A stretch of 64,000 nt of DNA from Metabacillus_B sp050107715 (GCF_050107715.1 NZ_JBNILN010000004.1:248001-312000); one strand, 5' to 3'; counted from the first letter of the stretch, positions 1 through 7,747 are shown. Made by a program: numbers and translations. The notes: a model not told the origin generated them from the letters alone.

Positions 1-324
1 TATTCCATTCATAGCCAAGGCCTCAGCCTCTTCCCCGCCCCGGCCGAAGACGAAAGGGTCGCCGCCTTTCAGCCTGGTGACGGTATAGCCTTTTTTAGCA
101 AATTTAATCAGGAAACGGTTAATCGTTTCCTGTTTCATCGTATGGTAATCGGGTAGCTTGCCGCAATAAATAAGGTCAGCGCCTTCCTTTGCGTGCTCCA
201 GCAATTCTTTGTTAACTAGCCGGTCATAAAGGATTGTATCTGCTTTCTGAATGCATCTCAAGCCTTTCACCGTGATGAGGTCCGGATCTCCCGGTCCTGC
301 TCCTACGAGATACACCTTAGACAT
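1..324 (-). CDS. ylnD: Uroporphyrinogen-III C-methyltransferase, N-terminal part (runs off window)
   Basis: First 108 codons of a SUMT/CobA-type methyltransferase, which uses S-adenosylmethionine to methylate uroporphyrinogen III on the way to sirohaem, the cofactor of sulfite reductase. The N-terminus shows the family glycine-rich motif VGAGPGDPDLIT at residues 7-18, and RLKGGDPFVFGRGGEE lies near residues 86-101. The ATG at 324 is preceded by AAGGAGG. The gene is cut by the window edge, so completeness cannot be judged. It lies 57 bp downstream of cysC, in the same direction, as in the B. subtilis cysH operon; ylnE and ylnF would be expected next, outside the window. Confidence 0.93.
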   Translation of the reverse strand, partial: MSKVYLVGAGPGDPDLITVKGLRCIQKADTILYDRLVNKELLEHAKEGADLIYCGKLPDYHTMKQETINRFLIKFAKKGYTVTRLKGGDPFVFGRGGEEAEALAMNGI

Positions 325-381
325 ACGCATCCCTCCTTAATTCCATTATACCGCACATGTGACTGCAGGTAATCCGTCAGC

Positions 382-987
382 TTAATCTTGAATGAATTTT
401 TTGTCCTTGAGAAAGCTGATAACCTGTTCAGCACATTCCGCAGGATTATACTTCCCGCTCTGCAAAGTGATTTCAGGATGATCCGGTTTTTCGTAGGGAG
501 AATCAATCCCTGTAAAACCTTTAATCTCCCCTTTTCTTGCTTTCTTGTATAGTCCTTTCGGATCTCTTGCTTCACATTGCTCAAGGGAACACTCTGCAAA
601 TACTTCGATGAATTCATCCGGCTCCATTATCTTGCGTACATGACTTCGGTCCTCTTTGAAGGGAGAAATGAAAGCTGTAATGACAACACTGCCCGCATCT
701 GTAAAAAGCTTGGATACCTCTCCGATTCTTCGGATGTTTTCACGGCGGTCTTCATCTGAAAAGCCAAGGTCCCCGTTAAGCCCTTGACGAACATTGTCGC
801 CATCAAGAACGTAAACCTGAACCCCGCTTTTATGGAGCATGCGGGCCAGTTCATTGGCTATTGTGGATTTCCCTGATCCAGAAAGTCCGGTAAACCAGAT
901 AACGAAGCTATGATGCCCGTTTTTCTCTCTCCGCTCCTGTTTTGTTATGGAGTGCTCGTGCCACGTAACATTTTTTGACTGGCTCAT
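382..987 (-). CDS. cysC: Adenylylsulfate (APS) kinase
   Basis: Phosphorylates adenylylsulfate to PAPS with ATP in cytoplasmic sulfate activation. The 201-residue protein has the Walker A motif GLSGSGKST at residues 34-42 and the APS-binding stretch LDGDNVRQGLNGDLGFS at 61-77, both hallmarks of the family, and normal length. Its ATG overlaps the stop of sat by 4 bases (ATGA), which suggests translational coupling. Fourth gene of the cys operon after cysH, cysP and sat. The CysH encoded here has APS-reductase cysteine motifs, so the route through PAPS may be optional. Confidence 0.95.
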   Translation of the reverse strand: MSQSKNVTWHEHSITKQERREKNGHHSFVIWFTGLSGSGKSTIANELARMLHKSGVQVYVLDGDNVRQGLNGDLGFSDEDRRENIRRIGEVSKLFTDAGSVVITAFISPFKEDRSHVRKIMEPDEFIEVFAECSLEQCEARDPKGLYKKARKGEIKGFTGIDSPYEKPDHPEITLQSGKYNPAECAEQVISFLKDKKFIQD

Positions 988-2138
988 TGCACTTCCTCCG
1001 TTTCCGGTTTCTTCTCTTTTAACCCTTCGATCAGCACTTTAATGACCTCAGGTCTGCTGAAGGTGCTTGGAGGCACTTCGCCATTGCGGAGCATTTCCCT
1101 TACCTTTGTGCCGGAGAGGATGACTCTGTGCTCTGCGTTATGAGGGCATGATTTTGTCGTAGCCATCCCCTCGCATTTATTGCAATAAAAGCTATGTTCA
1201 AAACGGAGAGGAGTAATTCCGATCTCTTCGGGCGCGAACTCATCAAATATATGCTGGGCGTCGTATGTGCCGTAATAGTCACCGACCCCCGCATGATCTC
1301 TGCCTACAATAAAGTGTGTGCAGCCGTAATTTTTGCGGACAATGGCATGGAAAATGGCCTCTCTGGGCCCTGCATACCTCATTGCCGCAGGAAACACTCC
1401 AAGAAAAACCCGTTCTTTCGGATAATATTCGCTTAGCAGAACCCCATAGCTTTTCATACGGATTTCCGCTGAAATATCATCGGACTTTGTTTCCCCTACA
1501 AGCGGATTTAAAAACAGGCCGTCAACGGTTTCAAGTGCAGTTTTTTGAATATACTCATGCGCCCTGTGAACAGGATTGCGCGTCTGAAATCCTACAATCG
1601 TTTTCCAGCCTTTGGACGCAAAAGCGGAGCGTGTTTCGATTGGATCATAATAGTGGTCCGGAAAAGGAGGATTTGTTCGTTTTGTCATGATAATTTCACC
1701 GCTGACATAAAAATCCCCTCTTGAAAAAAGCTTTTTGACCCCGGGATGATTCCGGTCAGATGTCCGGAATACATTCACTGCTTCCTTTTCTTTATCCGGT
1801 TTATAAATCCCGCTGACCTCTATCAATCCGTAAACGGTATCTTCAAAGCTAAGCTTTGCCTGATCTCCAGCTGATAATGTCTTCGCTGCTTGGGCAGAAA
1901 CAGGCAGAGTGATCGGGATCGACCACACCGTTCCATTTGTAAGTCTCGTTTTATCTACTACACTCAAATACTCCTCTTCTGGCATGAATCCTGTAAGCGG
2001 ACTAAAACCTCCATTAGCCAGAAGCTCCAGATCGCTCAATGCCATCGCATCTATTTCTATCGTTTTTTTGATGAATCCTATATCTTTTCCAATTTCTGTT
2101 CGCTGAATTAAGGTTCCTCCATGCGGTGTTAAGCTCAT
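984..2138 (-). CDS. sat: Sulfate adenylyltransferase (ATP sulfurylase)
   Basis: Converts ATP and sulfate to adenylylsulfate and pyrophosphate, the entry step of sulfate assimilation. The monofunctional 384-residue enzyme shows the nucleotide-binding QTRNPVHRAH at residues 185-194 and the later GRDHAGVGDYYG block. An open frame extends 21 codons upstream, but the ATG at 2138 (MSLTPHGGTL) is preceded by AGGAGG at good distance and matches the usual family N-terminus, so it is taken as the start. Lies 40 bp after cysP and overlaps cysC by 4 bases. Confidence 0.95.
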   Translation of the reverse strand: MSLTPHGGTLIQRTEIGKDIGFIKKTIEIDAMALSDLELLANGGFSPLTGFMPEEEYLSVVDKTRLTNGTVWSIPITLPVSAQAAKTLSAGDQAKLSFEDTVYGLIEVSGIYKPDKEKEAVNVFRTSDRNHPGVKKLFSRGDFYVSGEIIMTKRTNPPFPDHYYDPIETRSAFASKGWKTIVGFQTRNPVHRAHEYIQKTALETVDGLFLNPLVGETKSDDISAEIRMKSYGVLLSEYYPKERVFLGVFPAAMRYAGPREAIFHAIVRKNYGCTHFIVGRDHAGVGDYYGTYDAQHIFDEFAPEEIGITPLRFEHSFYCNKCEGMATTKSCPHNAEHRVILSGTKVREMLRNGEVPPSTFSRPEVIKVLIEGLKEKKPETEEVQ

Positions 2139-2178
2139 TATAATCCTCCTATTCATATTAAAAAAGTGGGTTTTATCG

Positions 2179-3240
2179 TTAGATTCCCCCGCCTTGTTCA
2201 TGCACGGAACTTTTTTCTTTTTTAATAGCCCTCATGAGAGACAGAACCCCAAGGGTAGCTGTCATGACTGCAATCGCAGAAAACGTGGAGTAAAAGTCTG
2301 ATTTTATAAAAAGTTTGACGAGTACGTAAGAGATGGCCAAACTGACGAGCGGAGAAACAAGCCATACTTTTACAATTTTTTTCACGATCCCTTTTTGAAA
2401 AACAAGCGCTCCGCTCTTCGCAGCGCCTGAAGCCATGATTGAAGTGGAGGTAACCTGTGTTAAGGGAACGGGCAGTCCAAAAAGTGAACTGATGACTACA
2501 AGTAAAGCGCCGGTCGTGGAAATAACGATTCCTTCTGATTTGGATAAATTCGTTATTTTTTTCCCGTTCGTTTCAAGTACTCTTCCTCCTAAAAGGATGG
2601 CGCCTGCAGCTACAAAAAGCCCTCCAAGCCAGACGCCCTGCCCAACTGACATGAGATTAGCAGCGACCAGCGGTCCTACAGCGTTGGCTACATTATTCAT
2701 GCCAGCTGAAAAGGCTTCAAAGAATCCTGCCGCAATCAGGAGATAGATCAGCAAGCTCCCCCTCTTTGCCTCAAGCTTTGCGAAAAGCGGTTTGGCCATT
2801 TTGCAAACAGCATAGGTGATAAAAAAAGCTGCCGCCGGAATAATGACCCAAAACGCCATGATAACAAGGATGGATTGAACATAAAGGGCCTGGAAGGCTA
2901 CCCCCACCCCGACTACTGCTCCGACCGTAACTTCACTGGTGGATAACGGGATGCCCATTAAATTCGCCATGAACAAAGAGATGGCTGCCGCTCCGATAAT
3001 AACAAGAACAATTTCTATGGAAATCACGGATTTGGGGATTAGTCCTGAACTGATCGTCTTCACTACTTCTCCGCCGCCCAATACAGCACCGAGGATCACA
3101 CCTATTCCGCAAAGAATAAGGGCTGCCAACCTGCGGGGAATGGCCCCTGTTCCATAAGCCACTCCCATCGATGCAGCCGCTCCGCTCGCACCGATATTCA
3201 TGGCGAAAAATAAGCTTAAAAAAATTGCTGCAGCTTCCAT
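2179..3240 (-). CDS. cysP: Sulfate permease of the PiT family
   Basis: Integral membrane protein of 353 residues with about ten hydrophobic segments in two related halves, each opening with a glycine- and alanine-rich segment (NIGASGAAASMG near residue 16; a second copy with NNVANAVGPLVAANLMS in the middle). This is the inorganic phosphate transporter fold; in B. subtilis the gene at this place, CysP, transports sulfate, and the position between cysH and sat supports the same substrate. Two in-frame ATGs lie two codons apart; GAGGAG is 9 nt from the second (3240) and only 3 nt from the first (3246), so the second is preferred. Phosphate transport is the alternative. Confidence 0.88.
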   Translation of the reverse strand: MEAAAIFLSLFFAMNIGASGAAASMGVAYGTGAIPRRLAALILCGIGVILGAVLGGGEVVKTISSGLIPKSVISIEIVLVIIGAAAISLFMANLMGIPLSTSEVTVGAVVGVGVAFQALYVQSILVIMAFWVIIPAAAFFITYAVCKMAKPLFAKLEAKRGSLLIYLLIAAGFFEAFSAGMNNVANAVGPLVAANLMSVGQGVWLGGLFVAAGAILLGGRVLETNGKKITNLSKSEGIVISTTGALLVVISSLFGLPVPLTQVTSTSIMASGAAKSGALVFQKGIVKKIVKVWLVSPLVSLAISYVLVKLFIKSDFYSTFSAIAVMTATLGVLSLMRAIKKEKSSVHEQGGGI

Positions 3241-3253
3241 TATCATTTACTCC

Positions 3254-3955
3254 TCACCCGTGAAGGCCGCATTCGGTTTTCTGTGTGCCATTCCATCGTC
3301 CTGACCTGCCGTCACTTACATCAATAGCAGGCTGTGTACAAGGCTTGCAGCCTATGCTCGGGTACCCCTGATCGTGAAGCATATTGTAATCCAGATCATT
3401 CTTATGGGCGAAACGCCAGACATCCTTCCACGTCCAATGGATGAGAGGACATATTTTTATGTTCTCAAATTTGCCGTCCCTGTTTAAAAACTCTGTATCT
3501 TTTCTGGAAGGAGACTGCTCTCTTCTCAAGCCGGAAATCCACGCTTTTTCGGTGCTCATTACTTCTCTTAGCGGGAGCACTTTTCTGATTTTGCAGCATT
3601 CATTCGGATTGGTTTTCCAAAGCTCATCTCCATGCTTTGCTGCCTGCTCCGCAACCGTTAACGGAGGTTTTTTCATCGTAATGTTTAAATCAGGATACCT
3701 TGCCTTTATCCGGTCAATTAGCTCATACGTTTCTTTGAAATGTACCTCTGTATCCAGGAAAACAATTCTTGCATTCTTTTTGATTCTGGATATTAGTTCA
3801 ATCAGGACGATTCCTTCGATTCCAAAGCTGCAGGCATACACCAGTTCGTCCGCATAATGGCCGTATGCCCAGCTCAGCACGTGCAGCGCTTCTTTCAAAT
3901 GATCTTCATTTTCAAAATCCGGATAGCTGCCGGTCCAGTTCTCATAAGTAAGCAT
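3254..3955 (-). CDS. cysH: Adenylylsulfate/phosphoadenylylsulfate reductase
   Basis: Reduces activated sulfate to sulfite using thioredoxin. The 233-residue protein has Cys120-Cys121 in ECCKIRKVLPL, Cys203 and Cys206 in GCKPCT, and the C-terminal ECGLHG with redox Cys229. The CC and CxxC pairs are the [4Fe-4S] ligands typical of enzymes that accept APS; B. subtilis CysH accepts both APS and PAPS. Start ATG at 3955 follows AGAGAGGTG. First enzyme gene of the operon; 13 bp before cysP. Transcription should come from the S-box promoter near 4575, but a terminator-like hairpin lies between (4064-4128). Confidence 0.95.
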   Translation of the reverse strand: MLTYENWTGSYPDFENEDHLKEALHVLSWAYGHYADELVYACSFGIEGIVLIELISRIKKNARIVFLDTEVHFKETYELIDRIKARYPDLNITMKKPPLTVAEQAAKHGDELWKTNPNECCKIRKVLPLREVMSTEKAWISGLRREQSPSRKDTEFLNRDGKFENIKICPLIHWTWKDVWRFAHKNDLDYNMLHDQGYPSIGCKPCTQPAIDVSDGRSGRWNGTQKTECGLHG

Positions 3956-4063
3956 GTTTGCACCTCTCTTAATCTAAACACAATGGTTTTATAGCCAACA
4001 GCTTCTGCCGCAATGGCCCGGCCGGGTACTCATGTAAGCACCCGGGACAAGCAGGTCTCTTGT

Positions 4064-4128
4064 AAAAAAATAAAAGCGGGACAGCACCAAAGCACAATAA
4101 AACATTTATGCCACAGCGCAGGTCCCGC
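4064..4128 (-). terminator. Terminator-like long hairpin between the yezD-like gene and cysH
   Basis: On the minus strand GCGGGAC (4128-4122) pairs perfectly with GTCCCGC (4082-4076), followed by TTTTATTTTTTT. Inside the loop GCGC can pair with GTGC, and GCATAA with UUAUUGUGC in part, making one long imperfect hairpin of about 53 nt. It reads as a Rho-independent terminator or attenuator inside the operon. No clear second promoter for cysH was found downstream. Confidence 0.7.
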
Positions 4129-4164
4129 CTCCAGTTTGTCTGGTCAGCGATCGTGATCCCTATT

Positions 4165-4308
4165 CTATTTCAATCTCACTTTTTCATTTTTTTCAAGCTG
4201 AATGATCTTCCCATCTTGAATGATCAGGGTAATCGATCCATATTTCATAGCTTGAAGCATTTCCTTTAGCTTTCCCATTACTTGATCAAGCTGATCTTGC
4301 TCCCCCAC
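4165..4308 (-). CDS. yezD: Small YezD-like protein (DUF2292 family)
   Basis: Predicted 47-residue cytoplasmic protein. Its centre and C-terminus (MKYGSITLIIQDGKIIQLEK) fit the small DUF2292/YezD family: a tyrosine-glycine-serine turn, a short hydrophobic strand, QDG, then a charged tail. An ATG at 4347 gives a longer frame but has no ribosome binding site; GTG at 4308 has AAAGGGAG 8 nt upstream and gives the normal family length, so it is chosen. It is the first gene after the S-box riboswitch. Members of the family tend to sit next to sulfur assimilation genes; their biochemical role is unknown to me. Family assignment is from memory of the motif. Confidence 0.72.
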   Translation of the reverse strand: MGEQDQLDQVMGKLKEMLQAMKYGSITLIIQDGKIIQLEKNEKVRLK

Positions 4309-4402
4309 GGACAGCACTCCCTTTAACAAAATAGGCTCTGACAGCATTCAAGCTGATTAAACGGCATGTAACCGGACAGCAGCCGGACCGCCTAAAATCA
4401 AC

Positions 4403-4431
4403 AGCAAAAAGCCTTCCATTTTAGAAAGACT
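4403..4431 (-). terminator. S-box expression-platform terminator
   Basis: Minus-strand AGTCTTTC (4431-4424) pairs with GGAAGGCT (4417-4410), allowing G-U pairs, across a TAAAAT loop, followed by TTTTT. It sits 16 bases after the closing strand of the S-box P1 helix, the place where the SAM-bound riboswitch terminates transcription. Confidence 0.85.
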
Positions 4432-4446
4432 AGTGAGGTTTTTCCC

Positions 4447-4548
4447 CTTATCTCTCAAAATGGGTTCCATTTTGCTGGATTTAGCACCTTGCTTTTCAGC
4501 AGGTTGCCGGGCTTCACAGGGCCAGGTCCCTCCACCGCTCTGGATAAG
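4447..4548 (-). promoter_or_regulatory. SAM-I riboswitch (S-box leader)
   Basis: The minus strand reads CTTATCCAGAGCGGTGGAGG, then GACCTGGCCC and GAAGCCCGGCAACC, which are the conserved core of the S-box; P1 closes with GAGAGATAAG at 4456-4447. The GCGGTGGAGGGA block and the GAAGCCCGGCAACC block are near-invariant in this class. High S-adenosylmethionine should favour the following terminator and shut off yezD-cysH-cysP-sat-cysC-ylnD. S-box control of the cysH operon is established in B. subtilis. Confidence 0.95.
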
Positions 4549-4569
4549 TATGATGTGTATTGATTTCAA

Positions 4570-4597
4570 ATTTTAGCACAATTCGAACGATTGTCAA
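4570..4597 (-). promoter_or_regulatory. SigA-type promoter of the cys operon
   Basis: Minus strand TTGACA (4597-4592), 16-bp spacer, TAAAAT (4575-4570). This is a perfect -35 box and a near-consensus -10 box, located about 20 bp before the first base pair of the S-box. Confidence 0.85.
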
Positions 4598-4710
4598 CCC
4601 GAGTTTTCGGGTAGGTTTTATCAAAACTAAATCAAAGCTTGAATTGACTGGTTTTTTTAAGTTAAAAAAAACTTTACGATACGATAAACTATGGATATGA
4701 GGTGATTCGT

Positions 4711-5219
4711 GTGAAAAAAACCATTGTATCCTGGAGCGGCGGCAAAGACAGTGCCATGATGCTTCAAGTACTCCTTGAAAATCAAGAAATTCAAGTTTGC
4801 GGATTATTTACGGCAGTGGACTCTATTACAGGTCAAGTACCTTTTCACGGAGTTACGAAAGGTCTGATTGCAAAGCAGGCAGAGGAGCTGGATTTGCCGC
4901 TTCACATCATTGAAATTCCCCCCGCCGCCTCTAATAAGGAATATGATAAAAGCATGGGAGAATTTCTTAAAACTTGCAGAGATCAGAAAATCCTGCATGC
5001 AGCCTATGGTGACCTTTTTCTTGCAGATATAAAAAAATACAGAGAAGAATTGACAGCTCGGCATGGGATGAAGGCTATTTTTCCATTATGGGGAGAGCGG
5101 CCGGACAGATTATCCAAAAAATTTCAATCGGATGGGTTTTTGGCGGTTATTTCTGGCTTAGATGGAGCCAGGCTCCCTTATGATTTTCTCGGAAGGCACT
5201 ATGATGAGTCTTTTGTAAA
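4711..5219 (+). pseudogene. Dph6-like ATP pyrophosphatase, 5' part, interrupted by IS1595 element
   Basis: N-terminal 170 codons of an adenine nucleotide alpha-hydrolase (PP-loop) protein related to diphthine-ammonia ligase, with the PP-loop SWSGGKDS near residues 7-14. Start GTG 4711 follows GAGGTGA; a GTG at 4702 lies inside that site and is rejected. The frame runs into the transposon and stops at 5235 after five foreign codons. Joining base 5219 to 7582, which removes the element and one target copy, restores a 222-codon frame with the family block EGRADPCGENGEFHSFV. The gene is therefore broken by a recent insertion; a residual truncated protein lacking that block would be made. The bacterial role of this family is not settled. 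Confidence 0.9.
5212..5219 (+). repeat. Target-site duplication, left copy (TTTGTAAA)
   Basis: TTTGTAAA directly precedes the left inverted repeat and recurs at 7574-7581 directly after the right one. Eight bases is the duplication length known for the IS1595 family. Confidence 0.92.
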
Positions 5220-5244
5220 CGCTCTTTTCGCATAGATTGTTGCT
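5220..5244 (+). repeat. Left terminal inverted repeat of the IS1595 element
   Basis: Blocks GCTCTTTTCG (5221-5230) and AGATTGTTGCT (5234-5244) match the inverted right end at 7549-7573 with 3 mismatches in 25 positions. Confidence 0.9.
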
Positions 5245-5302
5245 ATTTTGACCACCCTATCGAGAGATGTGATAATATACTCTTTCAGGAGGGGGTTTTT
5301 CT

Positions 5303-6310
5303 ATGTTTAACGACATCTATGCCAAATTCTCAGACTTATCTAAAGAAGATCAAATTAAGCTGTTTAAACTTTTAAAAGAAAACTTCATCGATAATGTAGA
5401 AGGTGATATGAAAGATGCGTACACAACCATTAGAGAAGCACGTTTTAAAGAAGGGTTAGGTTGTGTTCATTGTGGAAGCGTGAAGGTAAAACGAAATGGC
5501 AAATACAGAGGTAGACAAAGGTATCTCTGTCGTGACTGCGGAAAGTCTTTCAATGACCTCTCCAATACACCGATTTCGGGGACACGTTATCTCGGTAAGT
5601 GGGCTAAATACTTTCAAATGATGGTCGAAGGATACACTTTACCGAAAATCGCAAAACGGTTAAGAATACACATATCTACCGCCTTTTACTGGCGGCACAA
5701 GGTTCTTTTTTCTCTTCGTACAATGGGATTTCAAATGCTAAAAGGGATTGTCGAAAGTGATGAGACCTTCTTCAGAGAGTCACTCAAAGGAAGAAAGACT
5801 TTAGATAGGGAGCCAAAGAAACGAGGCGAAAGAGATAAGAAGAGAGGGATTAGTAATCTGAAAATTGCAGTTGTGGTTGCCCAGGACCGAGGCGGTCAAG
5901 TCATTGCTCAGAAGGCTGGAACTGGTCGTGTAAAAGCAGAAGAGATAGACGCGGTTATCGGAAGCTATATTGATCCGTCTTCTTTATTGTGCACGGATAC
6001 AGCCACTAACTACAAGAAATTTGCCCAAATCAAGGCACTTAAACACGAGCCAATAAACCTAAGCAAAGAGGGGTACGTCAAAAAGGGCATCTACCATCTG
6101 CAAAACGTCAATAACTATCATAAACGTTTAAAAGGATGGATGGACAGGTTCCAAGGAGTGGCTACAAAGTATTTGGATAACTATCTTTATTGGTTCAGCT
6201 TCCTTCAGCAGTGTAAGAAGTTGGCTGAAAAAGAGCAGATAAATCAAATGCTTCTTAGTTCTTGTCAAAACTCAAATAGTATAACAGTGAGATTCTTGCG
6301 TGAAGTATAA
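5303..6310 (+). CDS. IS1595-family transposase (ISXO2-like domain)
   Basis: A 335-residue DDE-type transposase. Residues 54-79 form a zinc ribbon (Cys54, Cys57, Cys76, Cys79), followed by a helix-turn-helix-like stretch near 110-130 and the ISXO2-like catalytic domain: Asp153 in VESDETF, Asp232 in CTDTATNY, then HLQNVNNYHKRLK at 265-277, where Asn270 and Lys277 fit the DDN-K variant known in this family. A strong AGGAGGG lies before ATG 5303. It appears complete, with no frameshift. It is the only transposase in the element and probably moves both itself and the facing cargo gene. Confidence 0.93.
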   Translation: MFNDIYAKFSDLSKEDQIKLFKLLKENFIDNVEGDMKDAYTTIREARFKEGLGCVHCGSVKVKRNGKYRGRQRYLCRDCGKSFNDLSNTPISGTRYLGKWAKYFQMMVEGYTLPKIAKRLRIHISTAFYWRHKVLFSLRTMGFQMLKGIVESDETFFRESLKGRKTLDREPKKRGERDKKRGISNLKIAVVVAQDRGGQVIAQKAGTGRVKAEEIDAVIGSYIDPSSLLCTDTATNYKKFAQIKALKHEPINLSKEGYVKKGIYHLQNVNNYHKRLKGWMDRFQGVATKYLDNYLYWFSFLQQCKKLAEKEQINQMLLSSCQNSNSITVRFLREV

Positions 6311-6336
6311 AAAAGCCATTCCTATACGGAACGGCT
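6308..6336 (-). terminator. Terminator between transposase and cargo gene
   Basis: Minus-strand AGCCGTTCC (6336-6328) pairs with GGAATGGCT (6322-6314) using one G-U pair, then TTTTTTA. It should end the cargo gene transcript. On the plus strand the stem has an A-C mismatch, so it acts mainly on the minus strand. Confidence 0.75.
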
Positions 6337-6382
6337 GCACTAATATTAAATGGAATAACCAACGAGAAATTATGAGTGTTAC

Positions 6383-7417
6383 TTATATTTGTTCAATATT
6401 CCATTCAAACCATTTTCCGTGACCATCAGTAGCACCGATAGTTTGATTGTATTCCACTCCATCAACAATATAATCAAGGTGGAGATTCCTGTCCCAAATA
6501 TTATTATAGAGATGGAAAACATCTCTCTTCTCACCAATTTTACTTACCTTATCTAAAAGTTCGTGTTTCAAATCTTCTGGTATCTGATTTGCAACGTGAG
6601 TATGGAATATACAAATTACTGTGTCTTTAGGAAGTTCTTCCGCAATGTCGGTTAGCAGGGCTATTCCGTCTCCTTCTATGAGCTCTACTGGATTCTCCTT
6701 TAAATAACTTGCTGCACCTTCAAATAACTCCAACCTTTCCTCGTGTTCCGTCCAAATAAGGGATTTCAACCAAAGATAATCCTCATCTTCTCTGAGATCA
6801 CTTATATGTAGATCGATACCAACTTTTGATACAACAGGGGGACTTTCAAGAAGAAATGAAGGAGAATTCAACCCTTTAATTTCAGAAGTTATATGAACGG
6901 TGGAATTTTTATTTCCGTAAATTTCATTATCTCCATACGAATAACTATATTTGTCCCATAAAAGCTGAAGACCCGCACTTGTACCAATTTCAATAAGTGA
7001 TAAAGGTTTTTTCACTTTTTTATATATCATAGAGAACAGTGGATAGAGATATGCACAACGCCTAACCTCATTAGTCTGAACCAATTTACTTTTTAGAAGT
7101 GGAATAATTTCTTCTCTATTAACATTACAAAAGTCTTTAAAATACAGGAAAAGCTCGTCATCAATTTTTCTTGGATGTGTAGTCAGGCTTGGATAATACT
7201 CTTTTAACGAATGGTCTTTCCCCTTTAATAATAAATAATGAATCGATCCAAACAATAAATTTGGTACTGGTTGTCCAACTTTTGAGTTGGAACATAATTC
7301 AAGTATTTCATCATCTTCAGAAATCTTAAAAGATAAATGTTCATACAATTGACTAGAACCTTTACATTCAATATTAGCGAAATTAGTAAATCTCAAAGAT
7401 AATTGTGATTTATCCAT
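6383..7417 (-). CDS. DUF2332 family protein, transposon cargo
   Basis: A complete 344-residue protein carried inside the IS1595 element. Blocks such as ECKGSSQLYEHLS (17-29) and GQPVPNLLFGSIHYLL (48-63) are typical of the DUF2332 family as I recall it. LIEIGTSAGL at residues 141-150 looks like motif I of Rossmann-type S-adenosylmethionine-dependent methyltransferases, so a methyltransferase-like fold is plausible, but no substrate can be named. ATG 7417 follows AGGGGGG. The gene is visibly more A+T-rich than the flanking chromosome, which fits transfer. It has no promoter shared with the transposase and is read against it. Confidence 0.8.
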   Translation of the reverse strand: MDKSQLSLRFTNFANIECKGSSQLYEHLSFKISEDDEILELCSNSKVGQPVPNLLFGSIHYLLLKGKDHSLKEYYPSLTTHPRKIDDELFLYFKDFCNVNREEIIPLLKSKLVQTNEVRRCAYLYPLFSMIYKKVKKPLSLIEIGTSAGLQLLWDKYSYSYGDNEIYGNKNSTVHITSEIKGLNSPSFLLESPPVVSKVGIDLHISDLREDEDYLWLKSLIWTEHEERLELFEGAASYLKENPVELIEGDGIALLTDIAEELPKDTVICIFHTHVANQIPEDLKHELLDKVSKIGEKRDVFHLYNNIWDRNLHLDYIVDGVEYNQTIGATDGHGKWFEWNIEQI

Positions 7418-7548
7418 TTCAATCCCCCCTGATCAACGTAATATACCTCAAATAGACTTATTATTGAGTTAACCAGCTCCGTTTTAGCTGAACAAGCCCT
7501 TGATAATATAATACCATAAAAAGTAAATTATTCCTTATTTAATTGATA

Positions 7549-7573
7549 AGCAACAATCTTTACGAAAAGAGCC
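7549..7573 (-). repeat. Right terminal inverted repeat of the IS1595 element
   Basis: Reverse complement begins GGCTCTTTTCG and contains AGATTGTTGCT, mirroring the left end at 5220-5244. Confidence 0.9.
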
Positions 7574-7581
7574 TTTGTAAA
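7574..7581 (+). repeat. Target-site duplication, right copy (TTTGTAAA)
   Basis: Identical to 5212-5219. Directly follows the right end of the element. Confidence 0.92.
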
Positions 7582-7741
7582 AGATCTGGAAGGACGGGCA
7601 GACCCGTGCGGTGAGAATGGGGAATTTCATTCGTTTGTATATGGGGGGCCGCTGTTCAAAACAAACATTCCGTATGTTATCGGCAGAACGGAAAATAGGT
7701 TAGGATCTTTTCTGACCATGCTGATTGAAGAAAGGGATTGA
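7582..7741 (+). pseudogene. Dph6-like ATP pyrophosphatase, 3' part
   Basis: The 52 C-terminal codons and stop of the gene whose 5' part ends at 5219. Read in the restored frame it gives the block RADPCGENGEFHSFVYGGPLF, a signature of Dph6-related enzymes, and ends in EERD and TGA. No start or ribosome binding site of its own, so it is not expected to be translated. Confidence 0.9.
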
Positions 7742-7747
7742 AGAAGA

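Larger units (their letters stand above)
5220..7573 (+). mobile_element. IS1595-family transposon with DUF2332 cargo gene, 2354 bp
   Basis: The element is bounded by imperfect inverted repeats of about 25 bp: the left end contains GCTCTTTTCG then AGATTGTTGCT, and the reverse complement of the right end contains the same two blocks with the same 3-bp separation. Only the first base and two bases in the middle differ. A perfect 8-bp direct repeat flanks it. Inside are a plus-strand transposase and a minus-strand cargo gene facing it, with a terminator between them. Intact ends, intact transposase and identical target copies suggest a recent and possibly still mobile insertion. Confidence 0.93.

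Noticed and set aside
3956..4063. Possible separate promoter or CymR site before cysH
   Set aside because: TATAAA is present, but the only -35-like TTGCGG is 14 bp away, and I could not match a CymR site with confidence.
4357..4569. Open frame of 70 codons on the minus strand
   Set aside because: It lies within the S-box aptamer and terminator; no ribosome binding site and no protein-like sequence.
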